Part shown: in pieces, positions 1-5,423 of the stretch | How the letters are laid out: each line of letters starts with the position of its first letter | Position numbering within the stretch: position 1 is the first letter of the stretch | From: Rhodocyclales bacterium | GTDB lineage: Bacteria; Pseudomonadota; Gammaproteobacteria; Burkholderiales; Rhodocyclaceae | Direction: 5' to 3' | Assembly (NCBI GenBank): GCA_021413665.1 | Contig: JAIOPW010000414.1 | Span: 1 to 5,915, forward strand | Length of the DNA: 5,915 nucleotides | Position numbers and translations under genes: made by a program | The notes under the pieces: generated by a model | Seen by the model: only the letters and a program-made list of their open reading frames with translations | What the model was told of the DNA's origin: nothing | Databases searched by the model: none

Positions 1-445
1 CGAACTCACACCCGCGGACTGGGTGAACATCAGCCTGACCGAGGCATTGCTGGCCCGCGAGGGCCCGCCGCTGTATATCGCCGCCAAGCTTGGCTGTGTC
101 GCAGCGGTTCGGGTCATGACAGAGGCCGGCACCCATCTCGAAGTGGTTGGCCCGAACCAGGAGCGACCTTTGCACGCGGCCGCGGCCGGCGGCCATGCCA
201 GCATCGCCGCGATCCTGGTCAGTGCCGGCTGCGAAGTTGATCCCCAGGACGGCGACGGCAACACGCCGCTGATCACGGCGGTGCTTAACGGCCAGGCCGG
301 CCCGGTCGAACTGCTGCTGGCGGTCGGTGCCGACATGGAGATCGCGCGGCTCGACGGGCTCACGGCGGTGCACCTGGTGCAATTGCCCGGCACGCCGAAG
401 AACATCCAGGAACTGATCCTGCTCGGGCAGGAAGAACCGGATTGA
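1..445 (+). CDS. Ankyrin-repeat protein, C-terminal part (5' end outside window)
   Basis: The visible part is a stack of about three and a half ankyrin repeats of roughly 33 residues. Counting from the GTG at 23, repeats cover about residues 14-47, 48-80, 81-113 and a degenerate last one at 114-140. The diagnostic pieces are RPLHAAAAGGH, TPLITAVLNGQ and LLLAVGADME, which match the TPLHxAAxxGH...LLxxGAD consensus. The frame stays open to the left edge (codons from base 2 read ELTPADW before the GTG), so the gene probably begins upstream and GTG at 23 is not a trustworthy start. Ankyrin repeats form protein-binding solenoids; the partner cannot be told from sequence. No signal peptide or membrane segment is visible in this part. 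It ends 31 nt before the deoxyribosyltransferase-like gene on the same strand, so co-transcription is possible. Family assignment is sure; specific role is unknown. Confidence 0.85.
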   Translation, partial: ELTPADWVNISLTEALLAREGPPLYIAAKLGCVAAVRVMTEAGTHLEVVGPNQERPLHAAAAGGHASIAAILVSAGCEVDPQDGDGNTPLITAVLNGQAGPVELLLAVGADMEIARLDGLTAVHLVQLPGTPKNIQELILLGQEEPD

Positions 446-476
446 AGCGGCGTGGTTTGCGGCACCGTCTGCCGGC

Positions 477-956
477 ATGAAGCTCTACATCGCCGGTCCC
501 GACGTGTTCCGCCCGGATGCATCGGCATGGGCGGAGGGCGTTCGCGCCCAGTGCCGCGACGCGGGCCATGAAGCCCTGATCCCGCTCGACGGCGCCGAAA
601 CCGGCGCCGAGGGCATCTACCGCAACAACCTGCGCCTGATCGAAGCGGCCGATGCCGTGCTCGCCAACCTCAATCCGTTTCGCGGCACCGAACCGGATTC
701 CGGCACCTGCGTCGAGATCGGCTATGCGCTGGCGCTGGGCAAGCCGGTGATCGGCTATGCCGAGAATTTGCTGCCCTTGCGCGAGCGAACCAATGCCAGC
801 GGTCCCGGCGCCGACGGGCGCTACCGCGATGTCGACGGCAGGGTGGTGGAAGATTTCGGCTTGCCGCTGAACCTCATGCTGTCAGTGCCGGTGCGGCTGG
901 AGCAGGGTGGCATCGAGGCGGCGCTGCGGTCGCTCGCGAGCCCGGACCGATCCTAG
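477..956 (+). CDS. Nucleoside 2-deoxyribosyltransferase family protein
   Basis: This 159-residue protein fits the nucleoside 2-deoxyribosyltransferase family, cytosolic enzymes of about 150-165 residues. Members move a 2-deoxyribose between purine or pyrimidine bases in salvage, or hydrolyse the glycosidic bond. Visible signatures are the N-terminal strand KLYIAGPDVF (2-11), AADAVLANLNPFRG (57-70, Asp59 in the conserved acidic position), PDSGT (73-77), and VEIGYALALGKPVIGY (79-94), in which Glu80 sits where the family nucleophile is expected. NLML (132-135) matches the C-terminal segment that donates an Asn to the neighbouring subunit. All expected residues are present, so it should be active; base preference cannot be read from sequence. 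The ATG at 477 puts the first strand at the N-terminus as in homologues, but no clear Shine-Dalgarno precedes it. The gene lies 31 nt after the ankyrin gene, and its stop overlaps the convergent yaeQ stop. Confidence 0.85.
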   Translation: MKLYIAGPDVFRPDASAWAEGVRAQCRDAGHEALIPLDGAETGAEGIYRNNLRLIEAADAVLANLNPFRGTEPDSGTCVEIGYALALGKPVIGYAENLLPLRERTNASGPGADGRYRDVDGRVVEDFGLPLNLMLSVPVRLEQGGIEAALRSLASPDRS

Positions 957-1504
957 CGTTGCCGTGGTGCCAGCCGGATTTCCGGCACGATGCGGATGTT
1001 CTCGCCATCGACGATCAGCCACAGTTCGCCGTCCTGCAGCGTGATCTGCAAGGCCATGCCGCGCTCCGCCAGCGTTGCCAGCGCGCGGCTGTCCTCCGCC
1101 GGAAGGTTGATGACGGTCAGGTTGTCGTTGCGCTGCAAGGCTGAACCGTTTTGCTGCCACCACATGTCGGCGACGCGGCCGCCGTAGGTCAGCACCACCA
1201 CCTGGCGGGCGCGGCCGCAGGCGCGCCGGATGCGTTTTTCGTCGGGCAGGCCGACCTCGATCCACAATTCGATGGCGCCGGTCAGATCCTTGCGCCACAG
1301 GTCGGGTTCGTCTTCGGACGACAAACCCTTGCCGAAGCTAAGCGCCTCGTCGGCATACATCGCAAAAGCCAGCACCCGCACCATCATGCGTTCGTCGGTT
1401 TCCGACGGATGCCGGGCGACTGTCAGCGCATGGTTCTGATAGTAGTTGCGATCCAGATCGGCGATCTGGAGTTCGACTTTGAAGATGGTGGACTTGAGGG
1501 CCAG
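953..1504 (-). CDS. yaeQ: YaeQ family protein, probable CTG start
   Basis: The frame encodes a full-length YaeQ protein of 183 residues (the E. coli protein is about 181). Recognisable blocks are ALKSTIFK (2-9), ADLDRNYYQNHALTVARHPSE (15-35, cited in part), ERMMVRVLAFAMYADEAL (38-55), ELWIEVGLPDEKRIRRAC (79-96) and MWWQQNG (114-120). YaeQ proteins have a fold related to PD-(D/E)XK nucleases, but their biological role is not established; early links to RfaH suppression were not upheld. No ATG, GTG or TTG occurs in frame near the conserved N-terminus. The homologous Met-Ala-Leu-Lys start corresponds here to CTG at 1504-1502, preceded by GGAAAG at 5-nt spacing. The longer frame, with its nearest ATG near 1720, would add an Arg-rich non-homologous extension that overlaps the small gene upstream, so I prefer CTG. 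It lies 28 nt after that small gene, probably in one operon, and its TAG overlaps the convergent gene's stop. Confidence 0.88.
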   Translation of the reverse strand: MALKSTIFKVELQIADLDRNYYQNHALTVARHPSETDERMMVRVLAFAMYADEALSFGKGLSSEDEPDLWRKDLTGAIELWIEVGLPDEKRIRRACGRARQVVVLTYGGRVADMWWQQNGSALQRNDNLTVINLPAEDSRALATLAERGMALQITLQDGELWLIVDGENIRIVPEIRLAPRQR

Positions 1505-1509
1505 AAAAA

Positions 1510-1515
1510 CTTTCC
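1510..1515 (-). promoter_or_regulatory. Ribosome binding site supporting the CTG start of yaeQ
   Basis: On the minus strand GGAAAG lies 5 nt (TTTTT) before the CTG at 1504. It decides the start choice because no standard initiation codon is available in frame within the conserved N-terminus. Confidence 0.5.
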
Positions 1516-1532
1516 GTGGCTTGCGTTTGCTG

Positions 1533-1667
1533 TTACTTCTTGATCGGTGTCGGAATCGACGACTTGCCCTGCGCGCCGCCAAAAGGCAGTGCGGGTACGG
1601 CAGGCTTGGTCTTGTCCTTCTTGGGCTTTTTCTGCTCGCGATTGCTGCGCATTTGTCCCTTGGCCAT
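1533..1667 (-). CDS. Small Lys-rich protein of 44 residues upstream of yaeQ
   Basis: This 44-residue frame starts MAKGQMRSNREQKKPKK and ends PTPIKK. It is strongly basic: a Lys/Arg-rich N-terminal half (residues 1-21) is followed by a Pro/Ala/Gly-rich stretch (PAVPALPFGGAQG, 23-35) and a short basic tail. There is no signal peptide, membrane segment or Cys. The MAKGQMRSN start resembles small uncharacterised proteins I recall from betaproteobacterial genomes; this is memory, not a search. An AGGAGA ribosome binding site sits 6 nt before the ATG, much stronger evidence of translation than most genes here have. The composition suggests a disordered, possibly nucleic-acid- or ribosome-associated protein, but function is unknown. 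It is the first gene of the apparent unit with yaeQ (28-nt gap) and is transcribed divergently from lysA. Its presence argues against the long N-terminal extension of yaeQ, which would overlap it in another frame. Confidence 0.75.
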   Translation of the reverse strand: MAKGQMRSNREQKKPKKDKTKPAVPALPFGGAQGKSSIPTPIKK

Positions 1668-1673
1668 TTGAGT

Positions 1674-1679
1674 TCTCCT
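1674..1679 (-). promoter_or_regulatory. Strong ribosome binding site of the 44-residue gene
   Basis: AGGAGA on the minus strand, 6 nt before the ATG at 1667. It is a near-perfect anti-16S match and the main reason to call so short a frame a gene. Confidence 0.75.
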
Positions 1680-1731
1680 GAAAGTAAAAGTACCGGCTGC
1701 GCATACGGGCAGGTCCGCAAGGCCGGTGAAC

Positions 1732-1756
1732 CGGGGAGGCTGACTTGTGCTCCCCG
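1732..1756. repeat. Stem-loop A in the divergent intergenic region
   Basis: CGGGGAG (1732-1738) and CTCCCCG (1750-1756) are perfect complements around an 11-nt loop, followed by TTTG. The element resembles stem-loop B at 1846-1870 in arms, loop core (GCTGAnTTG) and trailing TTTG. It could be an RNA hairpin or a dyad for a DNA-binding protein. The U tract is too short for a confident terminator. Confidence 0.5.
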
Positions 1757-1845
1757 TTTGCTGCCCTGATCGGACCTTGACGGGCCGCGGCGAATGGTAC
1801 TCCCAATCGGCAGGTGCTTTGGCGAATCTGCGATGCCGGGACGTC

Positions 1846-1870
1846 GGGAGGTGGCTGAATTGATCCTCCC
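1846..1870. repeat. Stem-loop B immediately upstream of lysA
   Basis: GGGAGG (1846-1851) pairs perfectly with CCTCCC (1865-1870) around a 13-nt loop containing GCTGAATTG. It is followed by TTTGTT, so for a transcript begun further upstream it would look like a weak intrinsic terminator or attenuator before lysA. It also ends just before the extended -10 at 1873, where a bound protein could occlude RNA polymerase. It repeats the pattern of stem-loop A about 112 bp away. Confidence 0.5.
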
Positions 1871-1872
1871 TT

Positions 1873-1881
1873 TGTTAAAAT
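1873..1881 (+). promoter_or_regulatory. Probable extended -10 promoter of lysA-dapL
   Basis: TGTTAAAAT fits an extended -10 element (TGn followed by TAAAAT, one mismatch to TATAAT) and stands out in this GC-rich DNA. No good -35 is seen at 16-18 bp (1853-1858 reads GGCTGA), which extended -10 promoters can tolerate. A six-base discriminator GCGCTG (1882-1887) would put the transcription start at 1888, the A of the lysA ATG, which predicts a leaderless mRNA. No Shine-Dalgarno precedes that ATG at normal spacing, in agreement. Confidence 0.45.
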
Positions 1882-1887
1882 GCGCTG

Positions 1888-3171
1888 ATGAATGAAAAGA
1901 CCTTCCCCCTCGACGCCGCGGGCCTGCGCCAGCTGGCCGAACGTTTCCCCACCCCTTTCTACCTTTACGACGAGGCTGCGATTCGGACCAACGCCAGGCT
2001 CATCCGCGAGGCCTTCGCCATCTTCCCCGACTTTCACGAGCACTACGCGGTCAAGGCCCTGCCCAACCCCTTCGTGCTCAAGATCCTCGCCGACGAGGGT
2101 TTCGGTGCCGACTGCGCCAGCATCCCCGAATTGATCCTGGCCGCGAACGCGGGGATGAAGGGTGAGGATGTCATGCTGACCTCGAACGAGTCGCTGGGGC
2201 AGGAATTTGCCACCGCCCGGCGCCAGGGTGCCGTGATCAACCTCGACGACATCAGCCACATCGACTTCCTTGAGAAGACCGTCGGCCTTCCCGAACTGGT
2301 CTCCTGCCGCTACAACCCCGGCCCGCTCAAGGATGGCAACGTCATCATCGGCAAGCCCGAGGAAGCCAAGTACGGCTTCACCCGGCAGCAGATCCTCGAC
2401 GGCCTGGTCCTTCTGCGCGACAAGGGCGTCCGCCGCTTCGGCCTGCACACCATGGTGGCCTCGAACGAACTGAATGCGGACTACCACATCGAGACCGCCC
2501 GCATCCTCTTCGAACTCGCGGTCGAGGCGAAAGAGAGAACCGGCATCCGGGTCGAGTTCGTCAACCTCGGCGGCGGTGCCGGCATTCCCTACCGTCCCGA
2601 GCAGACGGCGCTCGATTACGGCTACCTGGCACGTGGCATCCGCGCCGCCTACGACGCCATCGTCGTCCCCGCTGGCCTCGACCCCCTCGGGCTGCACCTG
2701 GAATGGGGCCGCATCATCACCGGGCCCTATGGCTGGCTGGTAACCACGGCGGTTCGGGGCAAGAGCATTTATCGTGAATACGTCGGCGTCGATGCCTCGA
2801 TGGCCGACCTGATGCGCCCGGGCATGTACGGCGCGTACCACCACCTGACCGTGTCCGGCAAGGAGGACGCCCCGGCGACCGAGACCTACGACGTGGTCGG
2901 CAGCCTGTGCGAGAACAACGACAAGTTCGCGGTCCAGCGCCAGTTGCCCCGGATCGACGTCGGCGACCTCGTCATCATCCACGACGCCGGCGCCCACGGC
3001 CGGGCCATGGGATTCAACTACAACGGCAAACTGCGCTGCGGCGAACTGCTGCTGCGCCCGGATGGCACGGTCACCCAGATCCGCCGCACCGAGACCATCG
3101 ACGACTATTTCATCACCCTGGATTTCGCGGCGCTGGAAAGCTTCGACGCGACCGCAAAAGGAACCCCATGA
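1888..3171 (+). CDS. lysA: Diaminopimelate decarboxylase, atypical subtype
   Basis: A 427-residue PLP enzyme of the alanine racemase-like (fold III) decarboxylase family, normal in length for DAP decarboxylase, which converts meso-diaminopimelate to lysine and CO2 in the cytosol. Lys56 in HYAVKALPNP is the PLP lysine, GADCAS (74-79) follows, and NLGGGAGIPY (226-235) is the glycine-rich phosphate-binding loop. RPGMYGAYHH (310-319), SLCENNDKFA (339-348, Cys341-Glu342) and GFNYNGKLRCGELLL (375-389, Tyr378) match the C-terminal substrate and PLP motifs. Unusual: EWGR (272-275) replaces the common EPGR, KYGF replaces KFG, and GLHTMVASN (185-193) stands where HxGS is normal. I recall this combination from DAP decarboxylases of anaerobic Firmicutes. 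A related decarboxylase specificity cannot be excluded, but the overlap with dapL strongly supports DAP. The ATG at 1888 has no Shine-Dalgarno; the promoter position suggests leaderless translation. The stop overlaps the dapL start (ATGA). Confidence 0.88.
   Translation: MNEKTFPLDAAGLRQLAERFPTPFYLYDEAAIRTNARLIREAFAIFPDFHEHYAVKALPNPFVLKILADEGFGADCASIPELILAANAGMKGEDVMLTSNESLGQEFATARRQGAVINLDDISHIDFLEKTVGLPELVSCRYNPGPLKDGNVIIGKPEEAKYGFTRQQILDGLVLLRDKGVRRFGLHTMVASNELNADYHIETARILFELAVEAKERTGIRVEFVNLGGGAGIPYRPEQTALDYGYLARGIRAAYDAIVVPAGLDPLGLHLEWGRIITGPYGWLVTTAVRGKSIYREYVGVDASMADLMRPGMYGAYHHLTVSGKEDAPATETYDVVGSLCENNDKFAVQRQLPRIDVGDLVIIHDAGAHGRAMGFNYNGKLRCGELLLRPDGTVTQIRRTETIDDYFITLDFAALESFDATAKGTP
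3156..3163 (+). promoter_or_regulatory. Ribosome binding site of dapL inside the end of lysA
   Basis: AAAAGGAA ends 4 nt before the ATG at 3168, and its AAGGA core is 5 nt away. It fixes the dapL start at the ATGA overlap, so dapL can be translated by coupling and by its own initiation. Confidence 0.65.
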
Positions 3172-4376
3172 TCAAGCGCAACAAAGGCCTCGCCAACCTC
3201 ACCGCCGGCTACCTGTTCCCCGAGATCGGCCGCCGCCGCCGCGAGTTCGCTGCCGCCCATCCCGAGGCGAAGATCATCAGCCTCGGCATCGGCAACACCA
3301 CCGAGCCGGTGACGCCGCACATCGACGCCGGCCTGATCGAAGGCGCCCGTCGCCTCGGCACCCTGGCGGGCTACTCCGGCTATGGCGATGAGCAGGGCCT
3401 CACCGAACTGCGCGAGCGGATTGCTGCGGTGTTCTACGATGGCAAGATGGCCGCCGACGAAGTTTTCGTTTCCGACGGCGCCAAATGCGACATCGGCCGG
3501 CTGCAGCTCCTGTTCGGCAGCAGCGTCGAGGTGGCGGTGCAGGATCCGTCCTATCCGGTCTATGTCGATGGCTCGGTGCTGATCGGTGCCGGAGGCGCCT
3601 GGCAGGGCACCGGCTATGCCGGCATCCGCTACCTGCCATGCACCGCAGCCAACGACTACTTCCCCGACCTCGACCTGCTGCCGACCGACGGCCTGGTCTA
3701 CTTCTGTTCGCCGAACAACCCGACCGGTGCCGTCGCCGATCGCGCCCAGCTCACCGCCCTGGTCGAAGCCGCACGCAAGCGCGGCACGGTCATCGTGTTC
3801 GATGCCGCCTATGCCGAATACATCCGCGACCCGGCCCTGCCGAAATCGATCTTCGAAATCCCCGGCGCGCGGGAATGCGCGATCGAGGTGAACTCGTTCT
3901 CCAAGCCGATCGGCTTCACCGGCGTCCGCCTCGGCTGGACGGTGGTGCCCAAGGAATTGAAATACGCCACGGGCGAGACCGTCTGGGCCGACTGGAACCG
4001 CATCTGCACCACGGTGTTCAACGGCGCCTCCAACGTCGCGCAATACGGCGGCCTGGCGTCTCTCGAAGCGGCCGGCCTCAAGGAAATGCGCGACCTGACC
4101 GACTTTTACCTCGGCAACGCCGCCCTGATCGGCGCCGCCCTCGGCACGCTGGGCATCGCCTGCATCGGCGGGGCCAACGCACCCTATCTGTGGGCTCACT
4201 TTCCCGGCGAGGCGAGTTGGGACGTCTTCGCCCGCATCCTCGAAAAGTGCCACGTGGTGACCACGCCCGGTTCGGGGTTCGGGCCGGCCGGCGAGGGCTT
4301 CATCCGCTTCTCCGCCTTCGGCCACCGCACCGACGTGGAAGAGGCCTGCCGCCGCCTGGTCGAAAACCTGCGCTGA
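3168..4376 (+). CDS. dapL: LL-diaminopimelate aminotransferase
   Basis: A 402-residue class I/II PLP aminotransferase with the hallmarks of DapL, which makes LL-diaminopimelate directly from tetrahydrodipicolinate using glutamate as amino donor, bypassing the succinylase or acetylase steps. Key blocks: the N-terminal LTAGYLFPEI (11-20), ISLGIGNTTEPVTP (37-50), GYSGYGDEQG (68-77), FVSDGAKCDIGRLQ (100-113), QDPSYPVYVDG (125-135), SPNNPTG (181-187), FDAAY (211-215, Asp212 and Tyr215), NSFSKPIGFTGVRLGW (242-257, PLP lysine Lys246), NAPYLW (337-342), PGSGFG (367-372) and GFIRFSAFG (377-385, Arg380 for the substrate carboxylate). All catalytic residues are present and the length is normal (about 400-410). 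From memory, SIFEIPGAR followed by the SFSKP block resembles the chlamydial type more than the plant/cyanobacterial type. Overlap with lysA makes lysine and peptidoglycan DAP synthesis its job. Start at the ATG of ATGA, with a good ribosome binding site. Confidence 0.93.
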   Translation: MIKRNKGLANLTAGYLFPEIGRRRREFAAAHPEAKIISLGIGNTTEPVTPHIDAGLIEGARRLGTLAGYSGYGDEQGLTELRERIAAVFYDGKMAADEVFVSDGAKCDIGRLQLLFGSSVEVAVQDPSYPVYVDGSVLIGAGGAWQGTGYAGIRYLPCTAANDYFPDLDLLPTDGLVYFCSPNNPTGAVADRAQLTALVEAARKRGTVIVFDAAYAEYIRDPALPKSIFEIPGARECAIEVNSFSKPIGFTGVRLGWTVVPKELKYATGETVWADWNRICTTVFNGASNVAQYGGLASLEAAGLKEMRDLTDFYLGNAALIGAALGTLGIACIGGANAPYLWAHFPGEASWDVFARILEKCHVVTTPGSGFGPAGEGFIRFSAFGHRTDVEEACRRLVENLR

Positions 4377-4586
4377 CGGCAGGCGAGCCCCGTTTGATTT
4401 GACTTTGCCCTTGGCGAGGCATAGAGTGAATTCGCCTTCAGCGTGAGGGCCGTTCCGGGAGGAAATTAGCGCTGAACCATCAATCGCGATGTAGCGTTTC
4501 ACCCCAAAATCAGGAGTCTTCCGGGCTCCAGCCCTGACGGGCAGCGCCGATTTGAGTCACAGCTTGTCGAACGGGCTTTTTGCCGT
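4377..4586. other. Convergent spacer without a supported gene
   Basis: This 210-bp stretch separates the ends of dapL (+) and the DUF364 gene (-). It is visibly poorer in G+C than the flanking genes, with AATTAG, CCAAAAT and GATTTGA stretches. Open frames on either strand lack the wobble G/C bias of the real genes and resemble no family I recognise. Small dyads include GGGCT-CC-AGCCC (4523-4534) and GCCC-TGAC-GGGC (4531-4542), which are mutually exclusive. No stem followed by a convincing T run marks a terminator for dapL. Confidence 0.5.
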
Positions 4587-4587
4587 T
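4570..4587 (-). terminator. Weak terminator-like hairpin at the end of the DUF364 gene
   Basis: On the minus strand the stop codon runs straight into AACGGC-AAAAA-GCCCGTT, a six-pair stem with one bulged base and a five-base loop. No U tract follows, so intrinsic termination would be weak; it may be only a 3'-end stabilising hairpin. Confidence 0.3.
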
Positions 4588-5423
4588 TACCCTGCGCGAT
4601 CGAGCAGTGCCTCGAAACCCGGGTAGCGTTCGGCGGTCAGCGCCGACTTGGCTGAGAAGGCGCTGGTGGTCTCGCCGCGCTTCAGGGCGTCGATGAAACC
4701 CGCGCCGTCCCTGATCCAGCTGCCGCCGAGCAGGGTTACGCCGCGCGAGAAGAGGGCGTCGGGCAGGCAGCCGGCGCCGGGGCCGACCATGGCGAACCAG
4801 CGCGCATTGCGGCAGCAGCCGAGCATGCGGTCCAGGGTGTCGTTGAGCAGCAGGGTGCTGGTCGACACCACCTTGCCGCAGGCGGCGAGTTCTTCGGCGT
4901 CCAGCGTCACGCGATAGCCGTCTGCCTCGCCGGCCAGTTCCGGTTTCAGTTCGACCACCGTGAGCCGCGCGCCGCTTTGCAGGATGCGGCCCAGCAACGG
5001 CCGGAACAGGCCGATCATGCCGATCTGCTCGCCGGGCTGCGGGTCGATGCGGCCGATCGAATCGCCGCTGGCATCGGGCTGGAAGCCGGCGCGGTCGAAC
5101 AGGCAGCGCGTCAGCGCATTGGCGGCGGCGAAGCCTATGGTCTTGTCGAAAGAGTCGGCGCTTGCGTAACGGCGCGCGACTTCCAACGGATCGGCGCCGC
5201 TCAGTCCGTGGCCCTCGCCGGCGCCGCGCAGGCGGTCCAGTGTGTCGCCGAGCAGGACGTAGGAAAGCCCCAGTGAGCCGTCGTCGAGTTCCAGCGCACA
5301 GAATTCGCCCTTGCCGTCGGCACCGCCCCCGGCCGGCGGCAGGTGCAGGGCCCTGATGCGCGGCAGCGGGCCGCGTGCGGCAAAGGCCTCCAGTTGCGCG
5401 AGATAGTCGGTGGCGAAGCTCAT
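4587..5423 (-). CDS. DUF4213/DUF364 protein, putative heavy-metal-chelation family
   Basis: A 278-residue protein with the two-part architecture of this family. A DUF4213 (enolase-N-like) region spans about residues 5-105, including TIGFAAANALT (95-105). A Rossmann-like DUF364 domain spans about 130-255, with IGMIGLFRPLLGRI (134-147), STSTLLLNDTLDRML (187-201) and VGPGAGCLPDALFSRGVTLL (213-232), followed by GGSWIRD (233-239). Crystal structures of the family led to a proposed role in heavy-metal chelation; no reaction is established. Cys202-type residues occur as CC (203-204), and Cys182 and Cys219 lie near the presumed cleft, but I cannot claim they bind metal. No signal peptide or membrane segment, so it is probably cytosolic. 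Its ATG overlaps the stop of the VWA gene (ATGA) and its own Shine-Dalgarno is weak, pointing to translational coupling. Family call is firm, function open. Confidence 0.8.
   Translation of the reverse strand: MSFATDYLAQLEAFAARGPLPRIRALHLPPAGGGADGKGEFCALELDDGSLGLSYVLLGDTLDRLRGAGEGHGLSGADPLEVARRYASADSFDKTIGFAAANALTRCLFDRAGFQPDASGDSIGRIDPQPGEQIGMIGLFRPLLGRILQSGARLTVVELKPELAGEADGYRVTLDAEELAACGKVVSTSTLLLNDTLDRMLGCCRNARWFAMVGPGAGCLPDALFSRGVTLLGGSWIRDGAGFIDALKRGETTSAFSAKSALTAERYPGFEALLDRAG

Noticed and set aside
1721..1736. Short dyad CCGGT-GA-ACCGG as an operator
   Set aside because: Five-base arms in GC-rich DNA are expected by chance and nothing else supports it.
1668..1887. Lysine riboswitch upstream of lysA
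   Set aside because: The region could hold one by length, but I see none of the multi-helix conserved core, and the likely transcription start at 1888 would leave it untranscribed.
1880..1888. Two-codon upstream frame ATG-CGC-TGA ending on the lysA ATG
   Set aside because: Its ATG lies inside the probable -10 element, so it would not be in the mRNA; likely coincidence.
1423..2997. Very long minus-strand open frame opposite lysA (about 524 codons)
   Set aside because: It is a shadow caused by high GC: it runs through lysA, the 44-residue gene and the yaeQ start, has no family motifs, and lysA is unmistakable on the other strand.
2907..3167. Upstream extension of the dapL frame into lysA
   Set aside because: The added residues are Arg/Pro-rich shadow translation of the lysA coding sequence; homology, the ribosome binding site and the ATGA overlap all place the start at 3168.
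3105..4502. Long minus-strand open frame opposite dapL (about 465 codons)
   Set aside because: Antisense shadow of dapL with low-complexity Ala/Gly/Asp-rich translation and no recognisable domain.
4390..4502. Transposase fragment suggested by KRYIAIDGS on the minus strand
   Set aside because: The resemblance is too short and I cannot name a family; no inverted repeats or target duplication are visible.
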